A stretch of DNA of 64,000 bases from JANNSX01 sp046348995 (lineage in GTDB: Bacteria; Pseudomonadota; Alphaproteobacteria; Rhizobiales; Hyphomicrobiaceae): contig JAXMDB010000010.1 in NCBI GenBank assembly GCA_046348995.1, positions 62,001 through 126,000 of the forward strand, given 5' to 3'. Under the pieces are notes generated by a model that saw only the letters and a program-made list of their open reading frames with translations, had not been told where the DNA came from and did not search any database. The translations under genes were made by a program, and so were the position numbers. Below are positions 44,604 through 53,313 of this stretch, piece by piece; the stretch's first letter is position 1; the number at the start of each line of letters is the position of its first letter.

Positions 44604-45700
44604 CGCTGACGTTTGAAGCGACGCACCGGCAAGGCGACTTCACGCTCGACGCGCGCTTTACGAGCAGCGGACGGCTGACGGCGCTGTTCGGTCCCTCGGG
44701 CTCTGGCAAGAGCACGATCGTCAACATGATCGCCGGCCTGATCCGGCCGAAGCACGCGCGCATCGAGGTGGACGGGCGCGTGCTTACAGACACGCAAGCG
44801 CGACTCTTCGTGCCGCCGCATCGCCGGCGCATCGGCTACGTCTTCCAAGACGCGCGCCTGTTTCCGCATCTGACCGTGCGGCAGAACCTCTTGTACGGCC
44901 GCTACTTCGCACCGGCGGACACCAGTGGTCCGGGCCTCGAGGACGTCCTCGACCTGCTCGCCATCGGGTCTCTCGTCGACCGCCGGCCGCAGACGCTGTC
45001 GGGCGGCGAGCGCCAGCGCGTGGCGCTCGGTCGCGCGCTTCTCGCCAATCCGCAGCTCATTCTCATGGACGAGCCGCTGGCGGCGCTCGACCAGCCGCTC
45101 AAGGCGGAAATCCTGCCCTACATCGAGCGCCTGCGCGACGAGTCCGGCCTCCCCATCGTCTACGTCAGCCACGCGCTCGCCGAGGTCGCGCGGCTCGCGA
45201 CCGACGTCGTCGTGCTCGATCAGGGGCGAGTGATCGCGAGCGGCCGGGCGAGCGACGTCATCGAGCACGCGGAGCTGCTCGGCGCCGAAGCCCGCGACGA
45301 GGCGGGCGTGCTGCTCGATCTCGAGCTCGTCGGCAGCGACGCAGCGATCAGCCGCCTGCGCTCGGCCGGCAACATCTGGCGCGTGCCCAGGCTGGAGGCG
45401 CCGCCTGGAACGCGTCTGCGCGCCCGCGTCCGCGCGCGCGACGTCATGATCGCGACCCGCGAGCCCGAGGCGATCTCCGCGTTCAACGTGCATGCGGGAC
45501 GGGTCGAGTCGATCGCTGCGGGACCGGCGGCCGATGCGCTGGTCAGGATCGCGGCCGCTGGCGATCACATTCTCGCGCGCGTCACGCGCTACTCGATCGA
45601 GACCCTCGGCTTGGCCCCTGGCCGCGAGGTCTTCGCCATCGTCAAGGCCGTGAGCTTCACCGAGACCAATCAGCCGTTCGCAAAACCGGCCGACAGCTGA
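44600..45700 (+). CDS. modC: Molybdate ABC transporter ATP-binding protein
   Basis: 366 residues. Walker A GPSGSGKST at 31-39, signature LSGGERQR near 133, Walker B LILMDEPLAALD; a C-terminal MOP-type oligobindin domain (about 295-360, AFNVHAGRVESIAAG..VTRYSIETLGLAPG) that senses oxyanion. Overlaps modB by 4 bp, so coupled translation is likely. A bidirectional terminator follows. Confidence 0.95.
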   Translation: MTLTFEATHRQGDFTLDARFTSSGRLTALFGPSGSGKSTIVNMIAGLIRPKHARIEVDGRVLTDTQARLFVPPHRRRIGYVFQDARLFPHLTVRQNLLYGRYFAPADTSGPGLEDVLDLLAIGSLVDRRPQTLSGGERQRVALGRALLANPQLILMDEPLAALDQPLKAEILPYIERLRDESGLPIVYVSHALAEVARLATDVVVLDQGRVIASGRASDVIEHAELLGAEARDEAGVLLDLELVGSDAAISRLRSAGNIWRVPRLEAPPGTRLRARVRARDVMIATREPEAISAFNVHAGRVESIAAGPAADALVRIAAAGDHILARVTRYSIETLGLAPGREVFAIVKAVSFTETNQPFAKPADS

Positions 45701-45710
45701 TCCCAAACAA

Positions 45711-45740
45711 AAAGGCCCGGCGCTTTCGCCCGGGCCTTTC
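45711..45740. terminator. Bidirectional terminator between modC and hydrolase gene
   Basis: 10-bp stem AAAGGCCCGG / CCGGGCCTTT with a CGCTTTCGC loop. A-rich before and T-rich after, so it can end both modC (plus) and the converging hydrolase gene (minus). Confidence 0.8.
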
Positions 45741-45762
45741 GATGTCGTCGACGCTCGCGGCG

Positions 45763-46620
45763 TTACTCGGCGGCGACCCGCAGCTCCGTCGGCACGCGGC
45801 TCTTGGAGGGCGAGGCGTGCTCGAGCCAGGAGATGAAATTGCGCGTCTTGTCGACCACGAGCTGGCGCTGACGGTCGATCGTGATGATGTGGTAGCAGTC
45901 GTCGAGGACGACGGTTTCAACCACGCCCGACATCGACTTCTGCAGGTGGAAGGTATTGCGGAGGCTGACCGCGTCGTCGTCGCGCGAATGGACGAGCAGC
46001 GTCGGCAGCTTCAGCTCCTTCAAGCGCGGCTTCACCTCGTTCACAAGTTTGTGAATCTCGCGGAACGAGTTGCCGCCTTTGATCGCGATGCCGACCTGGC
46101 CGGAGTTGCCCGATTGCAAATGCTCGACGACCAGAGAGCGGACGCGATCGTCCTTGATGCCGAAGGGCTCGCGGCCGGGCAGCTTGAGGAGATGGCGCAG
46201 CGGCGTGTTGACGAGAAACTTGAGTGAGCGAAGCCACTTCGGGATCGACCAGCCGTCGTACCAGAAGGCCGGGGCGTAGAGGATCATGCCCTTGATCTCG
46301 GCCTGCTTCTCGATGGCGAGCTTGAGCGTCAGCATGGCGCCGGCGCAGAAGCCGGCGACGTAGACGGTGCTGCACTCCTTGCGCAGGTTCTCGTAGGCGG
46401 TGAGCACGCTCTCGTACCACTCGGACGAGGTCGCCTTGATGAGGTCGTCCAGCGACGAGCAATGGCCCGCGAGCTGGCAGACATGGACAGTGTGACGCGC
46501 ACGCGCCAAGCCCTGCGCCACATAGCGCATCTCGACCGGCGTGCCGCCCAGGCCGTGAACAAGCAAGATCCCGACATCATCGGTGCCGGGCAAGCGGAAA
46601 CTGTAGTCGACTGCGCTCAT
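45763..46620 (-). CDS. Alpha/beta hydrolase (carboxylesterase-like)
   Basis: 285 residues from MSAVDYSF. Oxyanion region LLVHGLGGTPVEMRYVA; nucleophile elbow VYVAGFCAGAM with Cys in place of the usual Ser; acid Asp in LVHSRDDDAVS and His in DDCYHIITID, a layout like the Est30-type carboxylesterases. The TGC codon is clear. A Cys nucleophile occurs in a few hydrolases of the fold (e.g. dienelactone hydrolase), so activity may be altered rather than lost. Substrate unknown. Confidence 0.82.
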   Translation of the reverse strand: MSAVDYSFRLPGTDDVGILLVHGLGGTPVEMRYVAQGLARARHTVHVCQLAGHCSSLDDLIKATSSEWYESVLTAYENLRKECSTVYVAGFCAGAMLTLKLAIEKQAEIKGMILYAPAFWYDGWSIPKWLRSLKFLVNTPLRHLLKLPGREPFGIKDDRVRSLVVEHLQSGNSGQVGIAIKGGNSFREIHKLVNEVKPRLKELKLPTLLVHSRDDDAVSLRNTFHLQKSMSGVVETVVLDDCYHIITIDRQRQLVVDKTRNFISWLEHASPSKSRVPTELRVAAE

Positions 46621-47239
46621 GTTCTCTCGTTTCGATCTCATATCGGAGGCCGTCCTTGCAGATTTGGGGCCGAAGACCCGGTCTGCCGTGCTTCCGGGCG
46701 GAAGCAGGACGGCGCGTTTCGTCTATTGGAGAGCTTTGAGTTGGATAGAACGCCCTCACGGGACGCTGCGTTTCAGAGCCCGGTCACCTTGCCGATCGAT
46801 GAAACGATCGCCGGACTCCGACATGCCGCAGCTAGGTACGCAGAACTAAACCCCCTGGAGTCGTTGCACCTGGATTGAACCGATAATGCACCTATCGGCG
46901 TTCAAGCCAAGTAAAATTTTCATGCTCCCGTCATAGCTTCCGGCCTGGAGTTCAATTTCCGTGGCAAATGGCAGCAGTGCTACGGCCCGACAACATCGCT
47001 AAACAAGCGCTAACGACGACGCGGCCATTTCGTGCAGGCTTGTGGTTAAATTTTGGCTTGGGTCAATTTGACCCAGCACGACTAGCCGGGGATCGCCTGC
47101 CGCGATCCAGTCATCTGGAAGCCTTAAGCAAGAGGTCTTCCAATGGTTGAAACGTCTTCGCTTTGGCTGCTATGTGGCCGCTCCGGCAGCGGCAATGTTA
47201 AGAAAGTAGTACGGGCGTAAATCTGCGCGCCCTCGCCCG
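46621..47239. other. 619-bp gap upstream of the DevC-like exporter gene
   Basis: No open frame here has a convincing start or family pattern. Base composition is a little more A/T-rich than the surroundings. A 17-bp operator-like palindrome lies at 47059-47075, and a GCGGC/GCCGC-rich stretch runs just before the exporter gene. It probably contains divergent promoters for the hydrolase and exporter genes. Confidence 0.5.
47059..47075. promoter_or_regulatory. Operator-like palindrome upstream of the exporter genes
   Basis: TGGGTCAA-T-TTGACCCA, perfect 8-bp half-sites around one base, located 165 bp before the exporter start in a long non-coding gap. The half-site spacing suits a dimeric regulator. 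The binding protein is unknown. Confidence 0.5.
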
Positions 47240-48367
47240 ATGATCGCACTCCTCGCCCTACGAAATCTTATCCATGACCGGGTCAGCCTCGCGGTGACCC
47301 TGACGGGTATCATTTTCTCCGTGATCCTCGTGGCGATCCAGCTTGGCCTTTACATCGGCTCGCATCGGATCATCACCGGTATCATCGACCATTCCGCCGG
47401 CGACATCTGGGTGGTGCCGCCGGGCGCCGAAAGCGTCGACGACACCGCCCAGCTCCCGGGTCGCGAGCGGCATGTGGTGCTGTCGACACCCGGCGTCAAA
47501 TCCGCTGTCGAGCTCGCCGTCGGATTCGCCGAGTGGCAGCGGCCGGACGGCTCGACGACGGCGACGGTGCTCGTCGGCGGCGATCCGCAGGACGGCGGCA
47601 TTCTCCCCTGGAACATGATCGACGGCAGCATCCAGGCTCTCTCGGCGCCCAATGCCGTCATCATCGACCGGTCGTATCTCGACGATCTCGGCGTCTCGGG
47701 CGTCGGCGACACGGGCCAGTATGGCGAGCTCAAGACCACCGTCGTCGGCCTGACGAAGAACATTCGCTCCTTCACGACGCTCCCTTACGTGTTCACGACG
47801 CTCGATCGCGGCAAGACCTATCTCGGCCTCGGGCAGGACGAGTCGACATTCGTGCTCGTCTCCCTTCAGCCCGGCGCCGATCCCATCGCCGTGCGCGATG
47901 CGTTGCGCTCGCGTCTCGACGGCGTCGAGGTCCTGACGCGCCAGGAGTTCCTCGACCGCAGCGTCCATCACTGGCTGTTCAATACGGGAGCCGGCGCCGC
48001 CCTCATCGCCGGCGCCATTCTCGGCATCATCGTCGGCATGGTGATCGTGGCGCAGACGCTGTACGCCTCGACCAAGGATCACCTGAACGAGTTCGCCACC
48101 TTGCGCGCGCTCGGCGCCGCCAAGGGCTACATTCACAAAGTCATTCTCTGCCAGGCGCTGATCAGCGCCATCATCGGCTACGCCGTCGGCATGGGCGTCG
48201 CCCTGTTCATCGTCCGCTCGGCCGAGGGCTCGTCGCTACCGCTGACGATGACCAAGGAGCTGGCGGGCGCGTTGTTCCTCCTGACGGTCGTCATGTGCGT
48301 GGTCTCGGCCATGGCAGCGATCGTCAAAGTCACGCGGATCGATCCGGCGATGGTGTTTGCCAGATGA
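47240..48367 (+). CDS. ABC exporter permease (DevC/MacB-like)
   Basis: 375 residues. One N-terminal helix, a periplasmic domain (about 45-260: DIWVVPPGAESVDDTAQLPGRERHV) and three C-terminal helices (about 262-375), the FtsX/MacB permease layout. Gene order permease-ATPase-adaptor with overlapping ends (48364/48367 and 49341/49344) matches the DevC-DevA-DevB type tripartite efflux system. Cargo unknown. Confidence 0.9.
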   Translation: MIALLALRNLIHDRVSLAVTLTGIIFSVILVAIQLGLYIGSHRIITGIIDHSAGDIWVVPPGAESVDDTAQLPGRERHVVLSTPGVKSAVELAVGFAEWQRPDGSTTATVLVGGDPQDGGILPWNMIDGSIQALSAPNAVIIDRSYLDDLGVSGVGDTGQYGELKTTVVGLTKNIRSFTTLPYVFTTLDRGKTYLGLGQDESTFVLVSLQPGADPIAVRDALRSRLDGVEVLTRQEFLDRSVHHWLFNTGAGAALIAGAILGIIVGMVIVAQTLYASTKDHLNEFATLRALGAAKGYIHKVILCQALISAIIGYAVGMGVALFIVRSAEGSSLPLTMTKELAGALFLLTVVMCVVSAMAAIVKVTRIDPAMVFAR

Positions 48368-49344
48368 GCGGAAAAACGCTTCTCGAGGCCAAGGCGATCG
48401 TCAAGGAGCTCGGTCAGGGCGCGGGCAAGGTGCGCGCGCTCAAGGGCGTCGACTTGGCGCTCAAGGGCGGCGAGCTGACGCTCCTCATGGGACCGTCCGG
48501 CTCGGGCAAGACGACGCTGCTCTCGATCCTCGGCTGCATCCTGTCGCCGACCGAGGGCGAGGTCGTCATCGGCGGCAACTCGACGAAGGGCTTGAAGCCG
48601 GAGGGCCTTGCCCGGCTGCGCCGCAATCAGGTCGGCTTCGTCTTCCAGGACTACAACCTGTTCCCGACCCTCACGGCCACCGAGAACATCAAGCTCGCGC
48701 TCGACGTTCGCGGCATGGCGAAGGCCGAGCAGCGCCCCGCCGCCGAGAAGGCGCTGATCGCTGTCGGCTTGGCCGAGAAGCTCAACTCCTACCCCGGGCA
48801 GATGTCGGGCGGTCAGCAGCAGCGCGTCGCGATCGCCCGCGCGCTCGCCGGCAATCCCTCCGTCATTCTGGCCGACGAGCCGACCGCGGCGCTCGACAGC
48901 GAGAACGGTCAGGCCATCATGGCGCTGCTGTCCGAGATCGCCAAGGACGAGACGCGCGCCGTGCTCGCCGTCACGCACGATCCGAGAACCCTTCCCTTCG
49001 CCGACCGCATCGTCCTCATCGAGGACGGCCTTATCGTGCGGGAGGAGCGGCCAGTCAAACGCGGCATAGTGAAGAGCGATACGGGAGGCTCTCCGCCACC
49101 CGAGCCGACGCCTGAGCCAGAGCCTGCCGCAGAACCCGGCCAGGTCGTGGCGGCTGCGGCGCCGGCGCCGGAGACGGCCGCAATCACCGTTGCCGCTCAA
49201 TCCACGCCACCGGCCCAGACCGCCGCGCCAGAGCCGGCCGCCGTGCCGCGGCCAGCGCAACATGCCGCCCCTCACGCCAACGCCACATCCGGAAACCGGC
49301 GCAAGCGCTCGCATCGCTTCGCCAGAGGAGAGCATCTCCCATGA
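48364..49344 (+). CDS. ABC exporter ATP-binding protein (DevA-like) with Pro/Ala-rich tail
   Basis: 326 residues. Walker A GPSGSGKT at 43-50, Q-loop FVFQDYNLFPTL, signature SGGQQQR near 147, Walker B VILADEPTAALD. The last ~95 residues (PPPEPTPEPEPAAEPG..) are Pro/Ala/Glu-rich and probably disordered, an addition not normal for MacB/DevA ATPases of about 230 residues. Overlaps both neighbouring genes by 4 bp. Confidence 0.92.
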   Translation: MSGKTLLEAKAIVKELGQGAGKVRALKGVDLALKGGELTLLMGPSGSGKTTLLSILGCILSPTEGEVVIGGNSTKGLKPEGLARLRRNQVGFVFQDYNLFPTLTATENIKLALDVRGMAKAEQRPAAEKALIAVGLAEKLNSYPGQMSGGQQQRVAIARALAGNPSVILADEPTAALDSENGQAIMALLSEIAKDETRAVLAVTHDPRTLPFADRIVLIEDGLIVREERPVKRGIVKSDTGGSPPPEPTPEPEPAAEPGQVVAAAAPAPETAAITVAAQSTPPAQTAAPEPAAVPRPAQHAAPHANATSGNRRKRSHRFARGEHLP

Positions 49345-50438
49345 AGACCAACGCTTGGGTGCCGATGGCGCTCGCGCTCGTGCTCGCTGCGGGCCTGTTC
49401 CTCGCCGTTAAGGCTCGCAACGACCACAGCGTGCCGGCGACGACGACCGCGGCCGCCACCACGGAGCCGACGACGGCCGCGCCCGCGACGGAGTCGTCGG
49501 AGGTGGTGACACAGACGCCGAAGATCGATTGGCAGGCGGCGGCGACCGGCCGTGTCGAGCCCAAGGTCGGCGAGATCAAGATCGGGGCTGCCGCTTTGGG
49601 CCGTGTCACGGCCGTCCTCGTCGAAGCCGGCGACAAGGTCAAGGCCGGCGATCTCCTGGTGCAGCTGGACGAGGAGGAGCTGGAAGCCCGGGCTCGCGCC
49701 GCCAAGGCCGAGGTCCAGGCGCGCCGCAAGGAGCGCGACGACGTCGATGCGCGCAACAAGACGGCGAGCGACATCCGCAAGGCCGAGGACCGCGTTTCCG
49801 ACGCCGAGGAAGCGTTCTGGTCGGCACGCGAGGAGGTCGATCACCTCGCGATCGACAACGCGGGCGGCGACGCCTCCGTCCTGAACGCCGGCCGCACGAA
49901 GCTCGACCAGGCGACCAAGGAGCTGAGCGACGCCCGCGCCGATCTTTCGACGCTGCAGGGCGACGCCGACGCGCCGCTGCCGACGCGGCTCGAGAGCGCC
50001 CTCGCCTCGGCCCGCGCCGAGCGCGCCGTCAACGAGGCGCTGCGCGAGAAGCTGCGCATCCGTGCGCCCTCCGACGGCTCGGTGCTGCTGGTCGATGTGA
50101 AGGCCGGACAGACCGTCGCGCCCTCGCCCGAGCAGCCCCTGATCACGCTCGGCGATCTGACGGGCCTGCGCGTCAAGGCCGAGATCGAGGAGCGCGACGC
50201 CGCCAAGGTGACCGTCAACCAGAAGGTCTCGATCAAGTCGGACGCCTTCCCCGGCAAGGATTTCGAGGGCAAGGTCATCTCGATCGCCCCGACGCTGACG
50301 CCGCCCAAGCTCGGCGCCCGCGGCTTCCGCCAGCGCAGCGACGTCGACGTGCTGGAATTCACGGTCGAGGTCGGCAACGACGTGCCGCTCGTCCCCGGCA
50401 TGCGCGTCGACGTCTATCTGCTCGCCGGCCAGAGCTGA
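49341..50438 (+). CDS. Membrane fusion protein of the exporter (DevB/HlyD-like)
   Basis: 365 residues. N-terminal membrane anchor (about 8-24), a Thr/Ala-rich linker, biotinyl-lipoyl-like domain (VEPKVGEIKIGAAALGRVTAVLVEAGDKVKAGDLLVQLDEEELEA, split by the coil), an alpha-helical hairpin (about 112-235) and a beta-barrel region (LRIRAPSDGSVLLVDVKAGQTVAPSP). It bridges the permease to an outer-membrane TolC-type channel. No TolC-type gene is adjacent. Confidence 0.9.
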   Translation: MKTNAWVPMALALVLAAGLFLAVKARNDHSVPATTTAAATTEPTTAAPATESSEVVTQTPKIDWQAAATGRVEPKVGEIKIGAAALGRVTAVLVEAGDKVKAGDLLVQLDEEELEARARAAKAEVQARRKERDDVDARNKTASDIRKAEDRVSDAEEAFWSAREEVDHLAIDNAGGDASVLNAGRTKLDQATKELSDARADLSTLQGDADAPLPTRLESALASARAERAVNEALREKLRIRAPSDGSVLLVDVKAGQTVAPSPEQPLITLGDLTGLRVKAEIEERDAAKVTVNQKVSIKSDAFPGKDFEGKVISIAPTLTPPKLGARGFRQRSDVDVLEFTVEVGNDVPLVPGMRVDVYLLAGQS

Positions 50439-50558
50439 CGCCGGTACGGGGTCCATCGCTCCGTATGCCCGAGGCGCCGGTCAGGCGCCCAGCCAGAGCG
50501 CTTGCGCACGTCCTCGATCCGCCCGATGCTCGTCCGTCGAGACGAGGAGAGACGAGCC

Positions 50559-51392
50559 ATGCATCGCGTGACCTTGCGCAGCGGCGAGACCGTGCCACAG
50601 CTCGGTCAGGGCACCTGGAAGATGGGCGAGAACGCGGCGCGCCGGCAGACCGAGGTGAAGGCGCTGCGCCGGGGCATCGACCTCGGCATGACGCTTCTCG
50701 ATACCGCCGAGATGTATGGCGAAGGCGGTGCCGAGGAGGTGGTTGCAGAAGCCGCCAAGGGCCAGCGCGACAAGCTGTTCATCGTCTCCAAGGTCTACCC
50801 CCACAACGCCTCGCGCCAGGGGACCGTACAGGCCTGCGAGCGTAGCCTGAAGCGGCTCCGGACCGATCGGATCGATCTCTATTTGTTGCACTGGCCGGGC
50901 AGCTATCCGCTCGCCGACACCGTCGCCGCCTTCGAGGAGCTGAGGCAAGCGGGCAAAGTCCGCATGTGGGGCATCTCGAATTTCGATGCCAAGGGCATGG
51001 CCAAGGTTCTGGGTGAGACCGGAGGCGGCAACTGCGCCGCCAACCAGGTGCTGTACAATCTCTCCGAGCGCGGCATCGAATGGGACCTGATGAAGGCTTG
51101 TGCCGCGGCAAAGGTCGCCGTCATGGCCTACACGCCCATCGGACGCACCTGCGTGATCTCGGACAAGTCCGCCATCGAGGTGGCGCGGCGGCATGGCGTG
51201 CAGCCCGCCGCTGTCGCGATCGCCTGGACGATGCGGGATCCGAACGTCATCTCGATCCCGAAATCGTCCAATGTCGACCATGTCGAGGCCAACCGGCAGG
51301 CCGTGGATCTGAAGCTCGGTGCCGAGGACTTGGCCCTGCTCGACAAGGCCTTCCCGCCGCCGCGCAAGGCGACGCCGTTATCCGTGCTTTGA
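50559..51392 (+). CDS. Aldo/keto reductase
   Basis: 277 residues from an ATG with GAGGAGAGACGAGC upstream. Catalytic tetrad Asp and Tyr in LLDTAEMYGEGGAEE, Lys in FIVSKVYPHN and His in DLYLLHWPG; cofactor region VISIPKSSNVDHVEANRQAVD. NADPH-dependent reduction of aldehydes or ketones. Substrate unknown. Confidence 0.93.
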   Translation: MHRVTLRSGETVPQLGQGTWKMGENAARRQTEVKALRRGIDLGMTLLDTAEMYGEGGAEEVVAEAAKGQRDKLFIVSKVYPHNASRQGTVQACERSLKRLRTDRIDLYLLHWPGSYPLADTVAAFEELRQAGKVRMWGISNFDAKGMAKVLGETGGGNCAANQVLYNLSERGIEWDLMKACAAAKVAVMAYTPIGRTCVISDKSAIEVARRHGVQPAAVAIAWTMRDPNVISIPKSSNVDHVEANRQAVDLKLGAEDLALLDKAFPPPRKATPLSVL

Positions 51393-51433
51393 GGTTGAGC
51401 GGCGGAGCGCGCCTAAGGATGCGGCGACGGGCA

Positions 51434-51462
51434 TTGACCTTCCCCGCCCAACCCGGCACAAG
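51434..51462 (+). promoter_or_regulatory. Possible tRNA-Pro promoter
   Basis: TTGACC, 17-bp spacer, CACAAG, ending 9 bp before the tRNA 5' end. Spacing is ideal and the -35 is good; the -10 is weak, as is common in alphaproteobacteria. Confidence 0.35.
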
Positions 51463-51471
51463 AGGCCCCGG

Positions 51472-51549
51472 CGGAGCGTAGCGCAGCCCGGTTAGCGCAC
51501 TAGTCTGGGGGACTAGGGGTCGGGAGTTCAAATCTCCCCGCTCCGACCA
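51472..51549 (+). tRNA. tRNA-Pro (anticodon GGG)
   Basis: Acceptor stem CGGAGCG/CGCTCCG (7 bp), anticodon stem CTAGT/ACTAG with loop CTGGGGG (anticodon GGG), TPsiC region GGGAG-TTCAAAT-CTCCC, and an encoded ACCA end. Reads proline codons CCC/CCU. The next gene, on the other strand, ends only 12 bp away. Confidence 0.95.
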
Positions 51550-51561
51550 TTTCTCGCCGAG

Positions 51562-53313
51562 CTACGGCAGGCAGAATTCCGTGATCTCGGCTTGGCGTGC
51601 GAGAGAGGCAGGGTCGGTAGCCCGGGGCAGCACCGGGCTCGTCCCAACCAGCTCGCAAATCGCGGGCTTGAGGCTGCTTGCCCGGGTGGCCGCCCAATCC
51701 TCGCCCAAGAGATCTTTCATGCCGTGCCGCCATTCCGCATGCCGCAGCACGCTGGCGGCCGAGTGCCATCCCCAGGCGTCGTCTCCCGCTCCGTTCGCGA
51801 TGCCGGTTGCGATGAGCGTCCGCTCGAGCGCTCCGTCGCCGCGCCGCCAAGCCAGCCACAGGACCTCCTCGAGAAAGTCGTAGGCGACGCCGTAGGTGCC
51901 ATCGGAGACGTACGTCTTCCCCTGCGCGAGGAGCCAATCGAAGGTCGGGCCGGCGACCGAGCCCGGATCGGCGATGGCTTCGAGGAGTGACAGACGGGCC
52001 CGCTGCCAGTGCAGGAGATTGAAGGTCGTCAGGTGATACCCCGGCGACCGCTCCTCGAACCACTTGACGGCCTCTCCCGAGGGCACATCGACGACGGCCG
52101 CGACGGTATCGAGCCAGACTTGCCGGGCGTGTGCCAGAACCGAGCGGGCCTCGGCATCGCGCTCGAGCATGATCAGCGCCGTCGCCCTGGCGAAGAGGGG
52201 CTCCATGTCGTCGGGGTGGGCTACGACAAAGCTCTCGGCGAGGGCGAGCCTGAGCTCGAGGTCGTCGATCCAGGCGGCATCGTCCAACATCCGCAGCATC
52301 ATGACGGTCGGCAGCGAGCGCGCCAGTTGCGGCAGCTGCGCCAGGACCTCGGCTTTCGCCGCCGCGACGAATGCCTGCCGGTCGGGCGAGTCCGGGACGT
52401 CCGCGAGCGAGGTGAAGCTCTGCTTGCGGACTTGCGCCACCATGCCGAAGTTCGTGCGGATCGCGAACATGGCGCCCGCCGCATCGGCGAGCAGGCCGAG
52501 ACTGGGCTTGGCGTCGAGGTCGGGCCGCTTGGCGAGCTCGCCGAGCGCGCTGACACCCTCGTCCGTGTCGGGACGCGACAGCAGCCGGGAGTATCGCCAG
52601 AACAGGAATGGCTCGGTGTCCGCAAGCTCCGGATAGATCTGCGCGATCACATCGAACGTCACCGTCGGCGAGAAGCCCGCGACCGCGGCCGTCATGTCGA
52701 TCTCGCCGCGAAACACCGTCGCGAACTCGTCGAAGGTCAGGCGCAAGCCGGGCTTGCCGCCCAGCGTCGGCGAGACCTCGGCAGCGACGCCGGCCTGATT
52801 GAAGCCTTTGCGCAAGAAGGACACACCGGACCAGGGGTCGGCCAGCGTGATCGTCCGCCCCGCATAATCGACCTCCGAGACGGTCGTATAGTGAAACGTC
52901 GACCCGTCGGAGAGGAACACCATGACACCCGGGATCATGTGGCAGACGGCCCGCGAGCCGCCCGGCAAGATGAACACGTCGGGTCCACTCGACGTGTAGT
53001 CGGCCCCCGCATAGGCATCGGCCATGATGACCGGCTGATTGCGAACCGGCCGCAACCAGAAGGCGCGCACGATATTGGGAATCGTCTCCCGGGCGGTCGA
53101 TGCGACTTCGTCCGGCGTCGGGCCGAGCGAAGCGCTGCGCCATAGACTGTCGGCGTTCGCCTGCATCTGCGCGGTGAGCACGGCGAGCTTTTCGGCCCCC
53201 ACCGCATCGGCGAGCCTGACCGAACAGTCGCTCGCTGCAGCCGGTGCGAGACCGAGGCGCAGCAGCAGGAAACTACTTGCGACCCACGCGCACAGGCGCC
53301 GATTCAACGACAT
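51562..53313 (-). CDS. Secreted protein of unknown function, 583 residues
   Basis: Signal peptide (MSLNRRLCAWVASSFLLLRL..A) followed by a papain-like bacteriocin-peptidase-style segment at about 85-165 (FILPGGSRAVCHMIPGVMVFLSDGSTFHYTTVSEVDYAGRTITLADPW in pieces) whose VDY..ITLADPW resembles the end of C39-like folds; this is tentative. The rest (about 200-583) is alpha-helical, with TPR-like character. It overlaps the upstream gene by 41 bp on the same strand, so the two are one operon. Function unknown. Confidence 0.68.
   Translation of the reverse strand: MSLNRRLCAWVASSFLLLRLGLAPAAASDCSVRLADAVGAEKLAVLTAQMQANADSLWRSASLGPTPDEVASTARETIPNIVRAFWLRPVRNQPVIMADAYAGADYTSSGPDVFILPGGSRAVCHMIPGVMVFLSDGSTFHYTTVSEVDYAGRTITLADPWSGVSFLRKGFNQAGVAAEVSPTLGGKPGLRLTFDEFATVFRGEIDMTAAVAGFSPTVTFDVIAQIYPELADTEPFLFWRYSRLLSRPDTDEGVSALGELAKRPDLDAKPSLGLLADAAGAMFAIRTNFGMVAQVRKQSFTSLADVPDSPDRQAFVAAAKAEVLAQLPQLARSLPTVMMLRMLDDAAWIDDLELRLALAESFVVAHPDDMEPLFARATALIMLERDAEARSVLAHARQVWLDTVAAVVDVPSGEAVKWFEERSPGYHLTTFNLLHWQRARLSLLEAIADPGSVAGPTFDWLLAQGKTYVSDGTYGVAYDFLEEVLWLAWRRGDGALERTLIATGIANGAGDDAWGWHSAASVLRHAEWRHGMKDLLGEDWAATRASSLKPAICELVGTSPVLPRATDPASLARQAEITEFCLP

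Noticed and set aside
46619..46849. Small plus-strand open frame in the gap before the exporter genes
   Set aside because: No ribosome site, no family resemblance and it is surrounded by regulatory-looking sequence.
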